Counted from the first letter of the stretch, positions 1 to 12,559 are shown. The stretch is DNA of 64,000 bases from Siphonodentalium dalli (GCA_032622095.1 CP136065.1:54867949-54931948); one strand, 5' to 3'. Made by a program: numbers and translations. The notes: a model not told the origin generated them from the sequence alone.

Positions 1-1019
1 TTGTATTCTATAAGATCTTTCGAGATAGGGGTTTAGACTGAACCACGTTCTCTGAACTCTACAGTTGACGACTTCACGGCCTCGGTTATATAACGTGTCA
101 TGACGATTCATGCTTGCTTATATGATATGCATGCAGAATCCCATTAGAACATCAATCTGGAAGAAACGACACAGAAACTCGAAGTTACAGAATCACATGA
201 CGTTGCTCTTTGTTGCGATGCGTGGTCAAGTATGGCGGGGATAAATCAACCAAGGACTAACGTCACAATACAAACCCACATGCAGTGCACGCTCAAATGT
301 TATAGAAGCATTGGTAAAAAAAGATCGCAATATACGTGTATCTAATTTGTATACTTCTAAAACGTGGATAGATTTCTACTGTTAAAGTTAAACCGGTCAC
401 ATCAACACATATATATGTATTCATGTACGTCTGTGATATATGTAGGTCATGTATTATAGTAGGCACAGTATAAGTATAATAACTTCAAAGACGGATGGAT
501 AACCATATAACTGAACAATTCGAACTATACTATTGGACCCTCTGTTGAAAGTGTCCTGGGGGCGAACCTCATGCCGAATTTCAGTATTGAGATCGACCCA
601 TGGTCGAGATAACTTCAGGTGCATGCAGACAGAAAATAATTATTCGACATAATACATGTACCCAATAACAAAAATCCATACCAACTTCCTGAGGTTTGGT
701 TACCCCGTGGCTGAAAAGATCAGTAGGTTATTCCGAAGGTTATTCCGAAGGTTCCCTATTCAAAATTTGCACCCTCCACAAAAACCACACGAGGAATGAA
801 AAATACTGTTATGCTAGTATTCACATAGAGTACATATTTTGACTCTATTCTAATTCCCAAATTGTCCCAGATGTCGATTATTAATAGCAAGAAGACAGTA
901 TCAGTTTATCGTTTATAATGGAAAGTTCAAAGCACGATGTCTGCATGACTGAAATAAACTGCATGTAAGAGATACAGTCTGTCCGAACTGGCAATCTGTA
1001 TTTGAAAGAAACATCAACA
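1..1019. other. gene-free sequence, no host feature recognised
   Basis: I see no coding exon, RNA gene or complete mobile element here. The only structure noted is a short array around 726..762 of the motif CCGAAGGTTATT. It is the inverted counterpart of the 16-bp array GAATAGCGAACCTTCG at 11437..11700. Confidence 0.5.
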
Positions 1020-2674
1020 TTAAAGGCCCACTTAATTTTCGAACCCCCAGATCACATGTAACATTTGAAATAGGAAGCTCCAAACATTGTATTATCAACT
1101 TATCTAGTGTAATAAACTGCATGTGAACATGTTGTTTTTTACTGAGTATTCGGCGTGTATTTGTGCTTAAGTTTCATCTGGTTTTGTTGCGCAAAGTGTT
1201 TTATTTTCAAAGAAGGGGCAATAACTCTATATTTTTAAGATAGAGTTATTTCCCTTCCATTGAAAATAATTTTTAGTTGGAATTATGTTGCATTATCGGA
1301 GCCAAAACGGGTAGTCCAAGTCTTCTTGTACTAAAACCAGCTAAGATATTGGGATGGCGATGCTGGTGTTTAGTCCAAGCCCGCTTGTATACCAATCCTA
1401 TCACACGAGTTACGCCCACGATCTGTGGCGGGAATTTGTGGTGTATTTTACTCGATTTACCTAGCAAATCACTACATGATGCTATATACATCGGAAAGGC
1501 TTATATCTTATGGTCATAATGGTGTATAATAATCTAACTTTAATGTTAAATTACACATAGAATATTCCGGTTGATTGCCACAAACATCGATTTGTTTCTC
1601 TGTTTGTTTACGTTTTAACCGAAAGCCGAAGTGGTCCGAATAAGTTCGGCATAATCCGCTGTTTGTTCTGGGAATTCTACTTTCCGTTTCTATATATAGC
1701 GCGGGTTTTCCGAACAAAAATGGCGAAAACCGATCGTCCGAAAGTCCAGTTTTCTATGTACTTTCAGAACAATTCCCGCACTAAAAACTTGATGACATAA
1801 TGGAGGATCAGAACGGTAGTTTTGTTGACAATTTTTGCAAGCAACTTGTCAAAATTGGAGCAAATTAGAACTCTTGTGTCTGACTTGCCATGCGTGTGAT
1901 GTGCATTTTGACATCTGTGTTGATAAAATAATCGGAGAACCGAATCACACAGTTTCGAAATATAGTTCTTCCGTTTTAGTGGGACTTTTCAAACTTAAGG
2001 TTCATTTATTTAGTGTATTACATTTATATCTCCAATGTTTAATTAATCTATTTATTATTTTATTTATTGACACACATAATTACGATTACAATGGAGAATT
2101 CATCGTAATTTGCGTTGTTGTCCAAAATCTACGGAATATTTTCAACGGAAAATGCCGAACACAGTTCGCGAGGTCAACCGAGTTCGCATACTTTTAAAAA
2201 ATTGTAAACATTGAGGTAAATGTCTCTTTTCGCATTAAATTACCGTTTTAAATTCACAACTGATGTGGGTTTCAGATAAAATAGCATGTCTTCTGCGGAA
2301 AATATCCGTTTATTGTCGCAATTGTGATATTTTATTTCATATAATTGTGGTTTTATTTGAGCGGGTCACTAACGCTTAAGCCGTGTCATAAGCGAGCATA
2401 TAGGGCGGTCTTGGACTAAACACCAGCATCGCCATCCCAATATCTTAGCTGGTTTTAGTACAAGAAGACTTGGACTACAACACGGGGTGAATCTTTTTAT
2501 GATTTCAGCTGTTTTCTATTTCACTATGGGCATCTTTTGAGACACAGACGTTTCAAATGGTGATGAATTATAGTATTTTAATCATATTTTATTGCATAGG
2601 TTGTTATTAAAACCGTATATCAAGGCACTATAAAAACGAATAATCGGTGACTCGAAAATCAAGTGGGCCTTTAA
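1020..2674. mobile_element. TTAA-flanked non-autonomous element (piggyBac-like) carrying a nested MULE
   Basis: The ends are inverted copies of each other: TTAAAGGCCCACTTAATTTT at 1020..1039 and its complement, with one difference, at 2655..2674. The inverted match continues inward for three more bases (TCGA). Both ends start with TTAA, the 4-bp target duplicated by piggyBac-type transposases. The interior is largely filled by the Mutator-like element at 1312..2477. No transposase ORF is present. The superfamily is inferred from the TTAA target alone. Confidence 0.55.
1312..2477. mobile_element. Mutator-like non-autonomous element, copy 1
   Basis: The TIR starts TAGTCCAAGTCTTCTTGTAC and runs about 65 bp inward. 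The right end repeats it inverted with essentially no mismatch. Near-perfect 9-bp target duplications flank it: CAAAACGGG at 1303..1311 and CAACACGGG at 2478..2486. Long TIRs plus a 9-bp TSD are the Mutator (MULE) signature. The interior matches copy 2 at 13220..15054 in the same orientation but lacks a segment of about 190 bp and the 480-bp TTAA insert. The intact TTAA at 1546..1549 is the empty site of that insert. The interior has short reading frames but no recognisable transposase. Confidence 0.85.
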
Positions 2675-2890
2675 AGTCAATACAAAGTCACAATTACAGT
2701 TAGGTTCATCACAAACCCGTCTATTCAGTGATATTCTGCTACGCAATATGTTTACAAATGCGTCGTATTTTTTTTTCTGCACCAAAATCTGCCATATATG
2801 CTGTTATAAGCCGCCTTTAGCTGGCGGATTCTTGCCTCTGAGATTATTGAGATATAACGTCATACGTAAAGACATTAAATCTCAAGGAAA

Positions 2891-4309
2891 TAGTCCAGGA
2901 GATATTGGTCGACCTCTGCCCCCCCCCCCAGGACTCAACTTCACCCCACTAATTTTCTTCTTAATGTCTCCTCTAATTTGTTTCGGTTGTTAACAAGAAA
3001 AAAAGTGGCTGCAGAGACTCCAGACAAGATGGCGTCCATCGTGGCGGCCATTTGTTTTATATGCACCAGGTCTCTTTGATCGCCGTTATAGTAAAGATGA
3101 TATCACATGCGGTCTTGTTTTCCGCTCGATTCGTTATGCTAATATACAACCCTTACAAATTAGCCAAAAATCCGACAACAGAATCCAATATGGCGGCCAA
3201 GATGGCCGCCGAAATGTGAAAATATGCTATTTTTCTGACGTTTCACCACCTTTCGTTTATCTCTGTGGGAATATATTGGCATCTTGGCGTGATGTTATAC
3301 ATTTATCATATAGAAGAGTCATTGGCGAACACAGGGGGACCATAATATACATTCCTTGTGGGATATTTTTGTCCGATATCACGTTTTCCCGAATCGACAC
3401 TAATAACGCGATATAATGTTTCGAATCAATGAATGTTATTGCTATCATAACAACACCCATGTATATATATATGCGCAGGAGATACTCGAGCTAGGATTCC
3501 TCTTATACTTGAGTTGAGGAATATTCACCCAGATCCAAGATGGCGGCCAAAATGGCCACCAGATATAAAAAATCGCCGATAATCGCCGATTTTAACATCA
3601 GTGAGCATTATTGTCATGACAACTACATACCTGCTTACTATTATGAGTTTGGAACACTTAGGCGAAGAACTTTCCTTGTACCATATCCAAATAAAAGTCC
3701 CCCAAATCCAAATTGGCGCCCATAATGGCAGACAGATTTTGAAAAATTACCGAAATTCCCTCATATTCACATCATTGGGCATTATTGTCGAGACAACGCC
3801 ACCCATGCTTACAGTTGAGTTGGAAATACTGAGGTGAAGTAATTACCTTACATCTCATGCAAGAAATGGTTTTCCAAATCGAAGATGGCGGCCAAAATGG
3901 CGACCGAAATTTGAAAACAAGCCTACATTCTTACGATGGGCGTTATTGTTTCGCGATTTCTACCCACCATTACATGTTGAATTGGAATATTTATATGAAG
4001 TATTCATTATGGTTTGGCAATTGATACTAACAGTCAAGATCGCGGCTAAATTGGCGGCCAGAAATTGAAAAATAATCGATATTATCACATACTAATTTAA
4101 ATTTTGTGTCATAATATCGGTATGTGTGGACGAAACTGTACATAAACCATCTACTAGTTCAACTTAAACGTATCAAAACGCATAACATAGCTCGTATCCT
4201 TCTGGAAAGATGAAAACCCATAATTAATATCGCGATGTGGCATTTCGAAATCCGTTCTCCACTTAGCGCCGATAATGGCCGTAACCGTAGGTGCGCCGAA
4301 TAGTCATAT
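2891..4309 (+). repeat. left arm of a 1.4-kb giant inverted repeat
   Basis: This arm pairs inverted with 9911..11350. The outer end starts TAGTCCAGGAGATATTGGTC and contains a run of C next to it. The inner end is near GCCGAATAGTCATAT. The arm is itself built from diverged units of roughly 170 bp, each with paired motifs of the type AAGATGGCGGCCAAAATGGC. Translations such as the one from 3601 reflect this repetition and are not a gene. Confidence 0.85.
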
Positions 4310-4321
4310 CAGAACAATTAC

Positions 4322-6608
4322 CAGAGTCGTTATTTCGCTAAAAATCCGGATTCAGAATCCGAAGCCGATTACGTGGGCGGGGCTAATTCCTGATTCCAGG
4401 TCAGATTTTTAAATCCACGTGGTCTCCGAAAATATGTTTAATGTTCTCCGAGCGTCAAACATGGCTCATGTATTTGACATAAGTATCATTTGTATCTTAT
4501 ATTTATAAAGTTCATGTTTGTTGTGAAAGTCATGCTTTTCTTCTATGTGTATATACACGGCACATAATTTGCTGCCAATCCGACTTAATCGCATCTTTTT
4601 TTTCAAGTTAAAGTGTGTTTATTGATGAGGGCAAGCATTTCTAACAGCTCTAGGCCTCCTGAATCAAATTCCGAAGATGTTGTGAAGAACACACGAAACT
4701 TGTCAGTTGAACAGGGACGTGACGACAGGGGTTGGTTGGGTGTCTCGACCCCCACCCCGAACTTGGCTTAGCTGTGCCGTCATTCATACGTGAGGAAAAT
4801 CAGGATTATTTTTCACTAACTGTTCCAAATAATGATACGTACAAGCCAGCAAACGCAACAAACAAACCCGATTTTAAATAAATACATATACAAACTTATG
4901 ACTAACTCGGGAGAGGGGGTGTCCAGTGATCTGTATATATGTTCAACTTGTTTTGGTAGTCATGTTGCTTTGCCATTACTAATTATTTATTTTTTCAGCG
5001 TAATAACATATGGGAGAGGGGGTACCCTTAAGTGGGTCAGCACTTGTCCCCCAATTCATTTGTATGTATAAACAAATGTATGTGTTATATATCATGTGTT
5101 ATCTAAATTTGACATATATTTGAAATAAATATATCTAAACTAAACTTTGGTACATTCCAGCAGTCGGAAATTTCATGCATGACACAACATTAGTTGGACA
5201 TTAATTTGACGCCATATATAGGTTGGCATTGTTCTCTTTGTTTTATTTTTTTCAACCAGTAAAAGTTGGTAATTTTCCAATCTTAGTGTTTGTCAGGTTG
5301 GATATTTCCAAGGGGAGCAAATGGAATTCTGCGAACCTGTGAGATTGATGTTTGGTTCAATTGGGGGGGGGGGGGGGTGCAGTTGGCCAGAAATTTGAGG
5401 AAACTTCTAGCCACGCCCCTAGAACGTGTGTCTGTTGTCTATACAGAGACTATTGTGCAAAACGACTGCATTTAACGAAACAAAACAGTTTAAACATGAA
5501 ATTGCTATAAGACTAGATGATAGTACATACGTGTAGGCATATCTGATAATCCATCGATACCATATAATCCTACTATTGCTTGAATAAGAAGAAACATTAT
5601 AATAACGAACACAGCAGAAGACATATCCATGCAGCTCCGTGGTCCAGTGGTTAGCGCGTTGGACTTGTCTTCGCTGTCAACACAGCGAGGCGAGTTCGCG
5701 GCTGGCTGGTGGTCTGTTATGAGTTTCCACACAGCAGTGGCTTGGCCGACTTGAGCGATGTGCAATTGTTGGATTGTACACTGTTTGAATCTCGCGCCAA
5801 GTTGTGACCCTTGAGCAAGGTCGCTCGTACTGTGTCTGCTTTGCACCACCCATGCATTACAAGGGTACCTGATAATGAGCAGTGAAAGATCTTGTCAGTA
5901 TGCTAGCCATATGGTATCCTCGCATACTCCCGGCTGTACCTCCCCCTGTCCCCGGGGAGCAGTAGATGGTTACTGAATGTTCAGGCTCATCAGGGTAATA
6001 ATTGTAAAACTTTGAGCGCTTTGGGCCTCATGGGAAAGGCGCTTTACAAATGCTATACATTATTATGAATTCGGTCAATGGTGACGTATCCGCCGAATTC
6101 GAAATCGACATGCGTTCGGGCGGTATTTTATGGATGGAATTATGAAATGGACATATGAAAGTGACAATCAACAATGATTTGCAATTGCTTCGCCATCAAC
6201 CGAAGTGCTCCCACAGCGTTACTATCAATAGCGTTATTATTTGGCTAATTTCAGTAATATTCTCCCAGTTTACATTCAATAAAACAAATTTGTCTCCGCA
6301 TTTAAAATTCTTTGATATAGATCGTTTATATTCTGCAATAATTTGTACACAAGAGACGGATTCTTATGTTTTATTGTGTTTTTAAACTCCGAGGTGGCGA
6401 AATCTCGGTTTGTTTACATTACGAACATTTGAGTCCGTAATCGGAATCCGAATCCAGTCGGATTACCACGAAATTGAGATTACGGTCTGTTCGTTTACTG
6501 ATTCTGCCAATTTCTGGTCTGTTCTTTTGCCGAACCAAGTCGTACGGGGACCAATCTGTAATCTGAATCCAGATTCTGAATCATGATTTTAGCGAAATAA
6601 CGCCTCTG
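4322..6608. mobile_element. element with TIR CAGAGTCGTTATTTCGCT inside the giant inverted repeat
   Basis: The left end CAGAGTCGTTATTTCGCT at 4322 matches the right end AGCGAAATAACGCCTCTG at 6591..6608 in inverted orientation with one mismatch. The similarity continues inward through a segment reading AATCCGGATTCAGAATCC. The CAGAG terminus is hAT-like, but I could not find a matching 8-bp TSD, so the superfamily is uncertain. A tRNA-derived SINE at 5631..6060 is nested inside. No transposase ORF is visible. Confidence 0.5.
5631..6060 (+). mobile_element. tRNA-derived SINE with a CORE/LINE-type tail
   Basis: The head has a pol III A-box-like stretch (GTGGTTAGCGCGTTGGAC, about 5645..5662), as in tRNA-derived SINEs. 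A B-box-like GAGTTCGCGG follows at about 5692. The 3' end reads GAGCGCTTTGGGCC and then AAAGGCGCTTTACAAATGC. Such a tail is shared by many metazoan SINEs with LINE partners. A minus-strand ORF of 114 codons across it is incidental. Confidence 0.7.
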
Positions 6609-6769
6609 ATAATAGATTCTGATTTGCCACGTAACGTCCATAATTATCTGGACCAGCTTCTATTTATTTGTCTGATAAATCTAGGTCGCTCACATCGACA
6701 AAGTATTCACCACTTCCTGGGAGAAGGGTCCCTCTAATCATAACGTTCCAAACAATTCATTTTCCTGTG

Positions 6770-7195
6770 TCTAGATCGGGGGGGGGGGGGTCGCACAAAA
6801 GTGTTATCATACAGGGCCGGGGTGGGAGGGTCCGAAGAGGCCCGAAAAAATGAGTATGTGCAAATTGTTTTCTATTCACAGTTTTGCCCTTGTTTTAAGT
6901 TGTTTTCAAATATATTCATTAATAATTGTGTTCTACGGCAGGTTATGGTCTTTACAGACACTTATGAACAGGGTATGTATAATATATAAGTAATACAGGG
7001 GAGATCTTCCAAAAACATACCTATACCGGGCGGGGTGGGTGCATCTCAGAGGCCTGAAAAAAATTGTTTGTGCAAAAAATTTTCAACCCACATTATGGAC
7101 ATTGTTTTAAGTTGTTTTCACTAATAAATGTGTTCTAACATAGATTATGACCTTAACCAACACTTAAGAACATATGTAGGTATAAGATAAAGCAC
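6770..7195. repeat. two-unit tandem duplication, unit about 215 bp
   Basis: Two similar blocks, from about 6810 and about 7025, share in order: GGGCGGGGTGGG-type GC-rich start, GAGGCCCGAAAAAA, ATTGTTTTAAGTTGTTTTCA, AATTGTGTTCTA and a GTATGTATAATATA-like end. A G run precedes the first block. There is no coding signal. Confidence 0.6.
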
Positions 7196-7989
7196 TCTCA
7201 GGTGCCAAATAAAAGTGATGACTGAATAGGAGTGCTGGTTTCCATTTCACCTCAAATTAATATTGAATAGTGCCTGATAGTGCTGGCATTTTCACTCTGG
7301 CATGTATAATGACCAAATAATACTAGTGCTGCAGAGTGCTGGCTAACAAAGTACCTCAAATTAAAAAATAAACATGCCAGCCTGTTTATTTGGCTCCAAG
7401 GAGTGATACTTATATACTATATAACTGTCATTGCATGTATGGCTATACGGTGTTCTGATATGATGGCTGGTGGCACCTTTTTGGGAACAATAGTGAAGAA
7501 GTCATTAATTAGTAACTGGACTTATTTATGTAAAAATTAAACACAATGTTGGCTTATTGGCACTATAAATATTACCTCACAATATCTGTGCATACTGTAG
7601 AATAAAACACTTTTTATTTCAAAATGTATTTTTCAATGTCGAAAACATCATAACCGTTGATAGTTTTTCAATTGTTTGAACACTTGGAATCTGCCAGAAA
7701 CGGACCAATTTAAAACTTACCTTTGATTCTGTTTGATTTGGTCTTGAATAGATTTGAAATGATTTTTTCTGTTATTTTAGGGGGTGGGTCCAAAAAAATC
7801 AGGCGGAATCTTTTTTTTTTGCCCAATTTTGGGCCATGTATGTGTAAATGTTCTCACGCCCCCCCCCCCCCGGTCTAGATTACGATTTTAAATATTTACT
7901 AAATATAGAGTTTGTGCGTCATCTTGGACTAGGAAGGCATATGGTCGATGAGTATACAAGCTTACAGAATGTCATCTCTATGTATGTGT

Positions 7990-8715
7990 CTCATACCCCA
8001 TGGGGATAACGACATGTACACCTGTCGAACCAGTTAGCTAGTCACTTCTCAATAGATGGTTCGTCAACTCACAAACTCAGCGAACGTATTGGCATACGTG
8101 GACAACTTCGACAGTGTTTCGACGGTTGCTAGCGGTCTCATTGCCTTGGACAGATGTCTATCTGCTAAGGAGAAGACCATAGTGTACCGACAACACACTT
8201 CTTGACCATGATCCGAAGCAAACTGTGTGACGTCCCGCAGTTGTTTCGTCGAATATCTCCCAGCAGAGAAGAACAATACTCGCGGTGCTAACTTGTGGAC
8301 ATGCGTCATGATAGTGGGAATGAAATGGGCCACGGTATACAACACCCCCTACACCTGGTGCATGTTTAAGATATAGAATGTCATGAGTGTCGGGTTTTTT
8401 TTTATTTTTTGGTGTAGTAAGATTGTATTTCCACATCCATTAGCCGTTCTGATTCAACTTGACCAGACGTACAATTTTGTCTTGATAATACTATGCTAGC
8501 CTCCCTCAAAACAGTCGGATGGACTAAAGGATAATGTCTTTATAGCATGAATGTATGCGTTTTTGTTATCCTCTCTCATGGTTAGTGTCAGTATGTGGGC
8601 GGTATTATTCAAGAAAATGTCAGGAACTGTGGTGCATTTATTTCACAATATATTTAAAGAACAATTTATAGTCTCGATGGCAATGTCTGTGGACGCGACC
8701 TTTATGATCATATAG

Positions 8716-8755
<40 letters not shown>

Positions 8756-9526
8756 CATTAGAATATAGTATTTAATGTCTCATGCAGGAAATTGGTCGCA
8801 ATGGTGATGTTACCAAAAAATCACTTGGTGTACCAAAGTATGTTTAACTGAATGCAAGAGCTCATCAACGTAACATTCCTCTGGATGTTCTTCGCGTTGA
8901 ACATTTCACCCTTTTGTTGATGGCATTTGTACTTTCTTGAACCATGCCGACCACCACCCATCGTGGGTATGACATATCAACCAACTATCAAAGGTCTCTC
9001 CTTTAAGACTACATCCCAGTATTGGTGGGGCTTATACAGTAGTAGCCAATGGCACACGCCTGGTCCAGTTGATTAAGAACGGCTTCCAAACGGATGGGAA
9101 CATACAGTCTTACAATAGCAAAGCCACACATGAGATCCTGTCTTAATTTAAAACATACCAACATAAGGGGCGGTGCAGTCATGGTCCAATTTCATTTCCA
9201 CTATCATGACACATTCCCACAAACTAGCACCGTGTGTATTGTTATCACCTGCTTGGATCTGTTCGGTGAGACGATTGCTGGACGCCAACAAGATTGTTCT
9301 TAGGATCATGTTCAAGACGTTTGGGTATATTATGCATTATGGTCTGCTACGCCTTAGCAGAAAGGCATCCGTCAATGTCAGACTTTCAGCATTCGAAGCC
9401 ATATACAAAAGTTGTCCGGGTATGTCAGTGCTTTAGATGAGTATGTGAATTGATGAACCATATATTGAGAAGTGGCTGTTTGGGAAGATCACCAGGTGTA
9501 CATGTTGTTATCCCCATTAGGTCACC
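7990..9526. repeat. imperfect 1.5-kb inverted repeat centred on a (TA)n tract
   Basis: The arms are about 7990..8470 and 9055..9526. They share inverted blocks such as CCCCATGGGGATAAC with GTTATCCCCATTAGG, and a block that translates as TIMTH-HKLAP in both arms (8281 region on the minus strand, 9200 region on the plus strand). The arms are clearly diverged, so this is an old palindrome. The centre is at the (TA)n tract 8717..8754. The matching ORFs in the two arms are full of indels and I do not recognise a protein. Confidence 0.65.
8717..8754. repeat. (TA)n microsatellite
   Basis: An uninterrupted TA dinucleotide run of about 18 units. It lies close to the symmetry centre of the inverted repeat 7990..9526. 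Confidence 0.95.
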
Positions 9527-9910
9527 AAAGCTGACAATACGCAGATAGATAGGTCCTTCTGAAAGCTAGTATACGCATCGACCGAATACCTTTCTAGTGT
9601 ATCGCACAAGATGACATACCCCATATGTAGCATCTGAATTATATATACCATAAGCTATACCACGAATGAAGCTCGCCAAGAATAAGGATAAGAATTCCAA
9701 GCTTCCGAAACAAACACGTGAGCTGGACACCGGCATATGTATTGTTTGAAACATTCCGATTAGTGGGACCCTTCTACAAAGAAGTGTAGAAAACTGTTGT
9801 TGTGAGCGAGATAGATTAATCTGACGAAGAGACGGAAACTGGTCTAGATAATGCTGAATGTGGCTCAGAATAAACTCAAGGACTGTTGGTTTGGTTCTTG
9901 GAAGTCATAA

Positions 9911-11350
9911 TATGACTATTCGGCGCACCTATATACGGTTACGGCCAGTATGGGCCCTTATTGGAGAATGGATTTTGAAATGTCACATCGCGATTGTGGA
10001 TTTTTATCCTTCCAAAAGGCTACGACTTACATTGGAAATATAGATGGCTAATATTATGTACCGTTTCGTCTATACAGATCGATATTATGACAAAAAGTTG
10101 AAATTAGTATGTGATAATATCGGCTTCTTTTCAATTTCTGGCCGCCAGTTTGACCGCCATATTGACTAAGTATCAAAATTTTTGCCAACCCATAATGAAT
10201 ACTTCATATCTATATTCCATATCAACATGTGATGGTGGGTAGAAATCGCGAAACAATAACGCCCATCGTAAGAAAGTAAAGGAATGTAGGCGTGTTTTCA
10301 AATTTCGGTCGCCATTTTGGCAGCCATCTTCGATTTGGAAAACCATTTCTTGCATGAGATGTAAGGTAATTACTTCACCTCAGTATTTCCAACTCAACTG
10401 TAAGCATGGGTTGGAGTTGTCTCGACAATAATGCCCAATGGTGTGAATATGAGGGAATTTCGGTAATTTTTCAAAAATCCGTCCGCCATTGTGGGCGCCA
10501 TTTTGGATTTGGGGGACTTTTATTTGGATATGGCACAAGGAATGTTCTTCGCCTAAGTGATCCCAACTCACAATAGTAAGCAGGTGTGGAGTTGTCATGA
10601 CAATAATGCCCACTGATGTTAAAATCAGCGATTTTTCTATTTCTGGTTGCCATTTTGGCAGCCATCTTGGATTTGGGCGAATATTCCTCAATTCAGGTAT
10701 AAGAGGAATCCTAGCTCGAGTATCTCCTGCGCATATATATGCATGGGTGTTGTTATGATAGCAATAACATTCATTGATTCGAAACATTATATCGCGTTAT
10801 TAACGTAGATTCAGCTTTGACCTATTATACCGGCATTTGGGAAAACGTGATATCGGACAATTATATCCCACAATGAATGTATATTATGGTCCCCATGTGT
10901 TCGCCAATGACTCTTATATACGATAAATGTATAACATCACGCCAATGTGCCAATATTTTTCCCACAGAGACAAACGAAAGGTGGTGAAACGTCAGAAAAA
11001 TAGCATATTTTCACATTTCGGCGGCCATGTTGGCCGCCATATTGGATTCTGGTGTCGGATTTTGGCTAATTTGTTAGGGTTGTATATTAGCATAACGAAT
11101 CGAGCGGAAAACAAGAACGCATGTGATACCATCTTTACTATAACGGCGATCAAAGATACCTGGTGCATATAAAAAAATGGCGCCATGATGGACGCCATCT
11201 TGTCTGGAGTCTCTGCGGCCACTTTTTTTTCTTGTTAACAACCGAAAAAAATTAGAGGAGACATTAAGAAAGAAAATTAGTGGGATGAAGTTGAGTCCTG
11301 GGGGGGGGGGGGGGGGGGGTTTCAGAGGTCGACCAATATCTCCTGGACTA
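9911..11350 (-). repeat. right arm of the giant inverted repeat
   Basis: Reverse complement of 2891..4309 over its whole length, with scattered substitutions and small indels. The outer end is AATATCTCCTGGACTA, next to a G run (11300..11319) that corresponds to the C run of the left arm. The 135-codon minus-strand ORF at 10380..10787 has no recognisable domain. It repeats the same peptide theme internally because the DNA is tandemly repetitive. Confidence 0.85.
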
Positions 11351-11436
11351 AAAATCACGAAAAAAACAAGTTACTTCCTTCATAAAAACATTCTTCGTGA
11401 TAAAGAACCCTCTCGATACTTTAGAATATAGAATAG

Positions 11437-11795
11437 CGAACCTTCGGAATAGCGAACCTTCGGAATAGAGACATGTCCCCGAAAAGATATGTATGGATGG
11501 AAAGAACTAAATATATTTTCAGACATATTATGGAGTTGTTCGGGTGCGTGAAACTGCTAAGTTAGTATTCAGAGTAGCGAACCTTCGGAATAGCGAACCT
11601 TCGGAATAGTGATCCTTCGGAATTGCGAATCTTCGGAATAGCGAACCTTCGGAATAGAGAACCTTCGAATAGCGAACCTTCGGAATAGAGACATGTTCCC
11701 GAAAAGATATGGATGGAAAGAACTAAATATATTATGGAGTAACTGTTGTTCGGGTGCGTGAAACTGCCAAGTTAGTATTCAGGCGCTATGCCACC
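11437..11795. repeat. 16-bp tandem array GAATAGCGAACCTTCG with a duplicated spacer
   Basis: Two to three units lie at 11437..11465 and about seven at 11575..11690. After each array follows a similar block of about 100 bp (ATAGAGACATGT, then CCCGAAAAGATATG, ending TTAGTATTCAG), so array plus spacer is duplicated with a period of about 224 bp. Three inverted units occur at 726..762. Confidence 0.8.
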
Positions 11796-12559
11796 ATGCA
11801 GTCCTGGAGGTATGAAAAATTCTACCAACATCGCCGAAAATCTCAAGCAAATCGACAGTACCATTCCATAGAAAACATCGGCTGAACTACGCAAAATTGT
11901 AAATATTTAAATGACGATGTGTGTTGTCAATTTGGATATAATATATGTGAAAATAACTATTTTGATCAAGATCATGGGTATATAATATATTATCTTGAGC
12001 GCGTTACCATTTCTGACATTGGTTTTCTTGTATTACTCAAACATATGAACTTCCCGCATTCCTTATTGCTCCATTGACTGTAATCTACGACATTATCCCC
12101 TCTGCGAGTTGAGCTACAGCGTCATTGGCACTGTTTGTTTGTCAATTTATAGTTATTCTCGAAGTCGGATAGATTCACTCGCTTGGGCATTAAAACACGA
12201 GGAGTGCCAACTTCGATAGTTTAAACATATTTATTTGTCTAATTTCAATAACACATATAGGAAATGATACATACATTTTTATAGACAATGGGATTGGATG
12301 ACAAGTGCTGACTCACTTATGAGTACCTCCTCTCCCAGCCAACTTCGATGATCGAGCAACCCTCGTTTTATACTATAATATGAGGTAAATCAAGGCTGTT
12401 TGCCAATTCTACTTGGCTTAAGGTTCCTCTCGATCTCAATGCCCCCCCCCCCCCCCCCATGGAGTCATACTATTATTTGATTGGTTTGATTACACCTTAA
12501 AATTGTGAACGGACGTTTTAAATGTTTGTGAAAAGTCGTTTTAAAAGAACATACCTGCC

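Noticed and set aside
8064-9436. A protein-coding gene in two inverted copies (TIMTH-HKLAP peptides)
   Set aside because: Both copies have frameshifts relative to each other and no domain is recognised. The similarity is explained by the inverted repeat.
10380-10787. 135-codon ORF on the minus strand
   Set aside because: It is entirely within the repeat arm. It repeats its own peptide motif because the DNA is tandemly repeated, and the counterpart in the left arm is interrupted.
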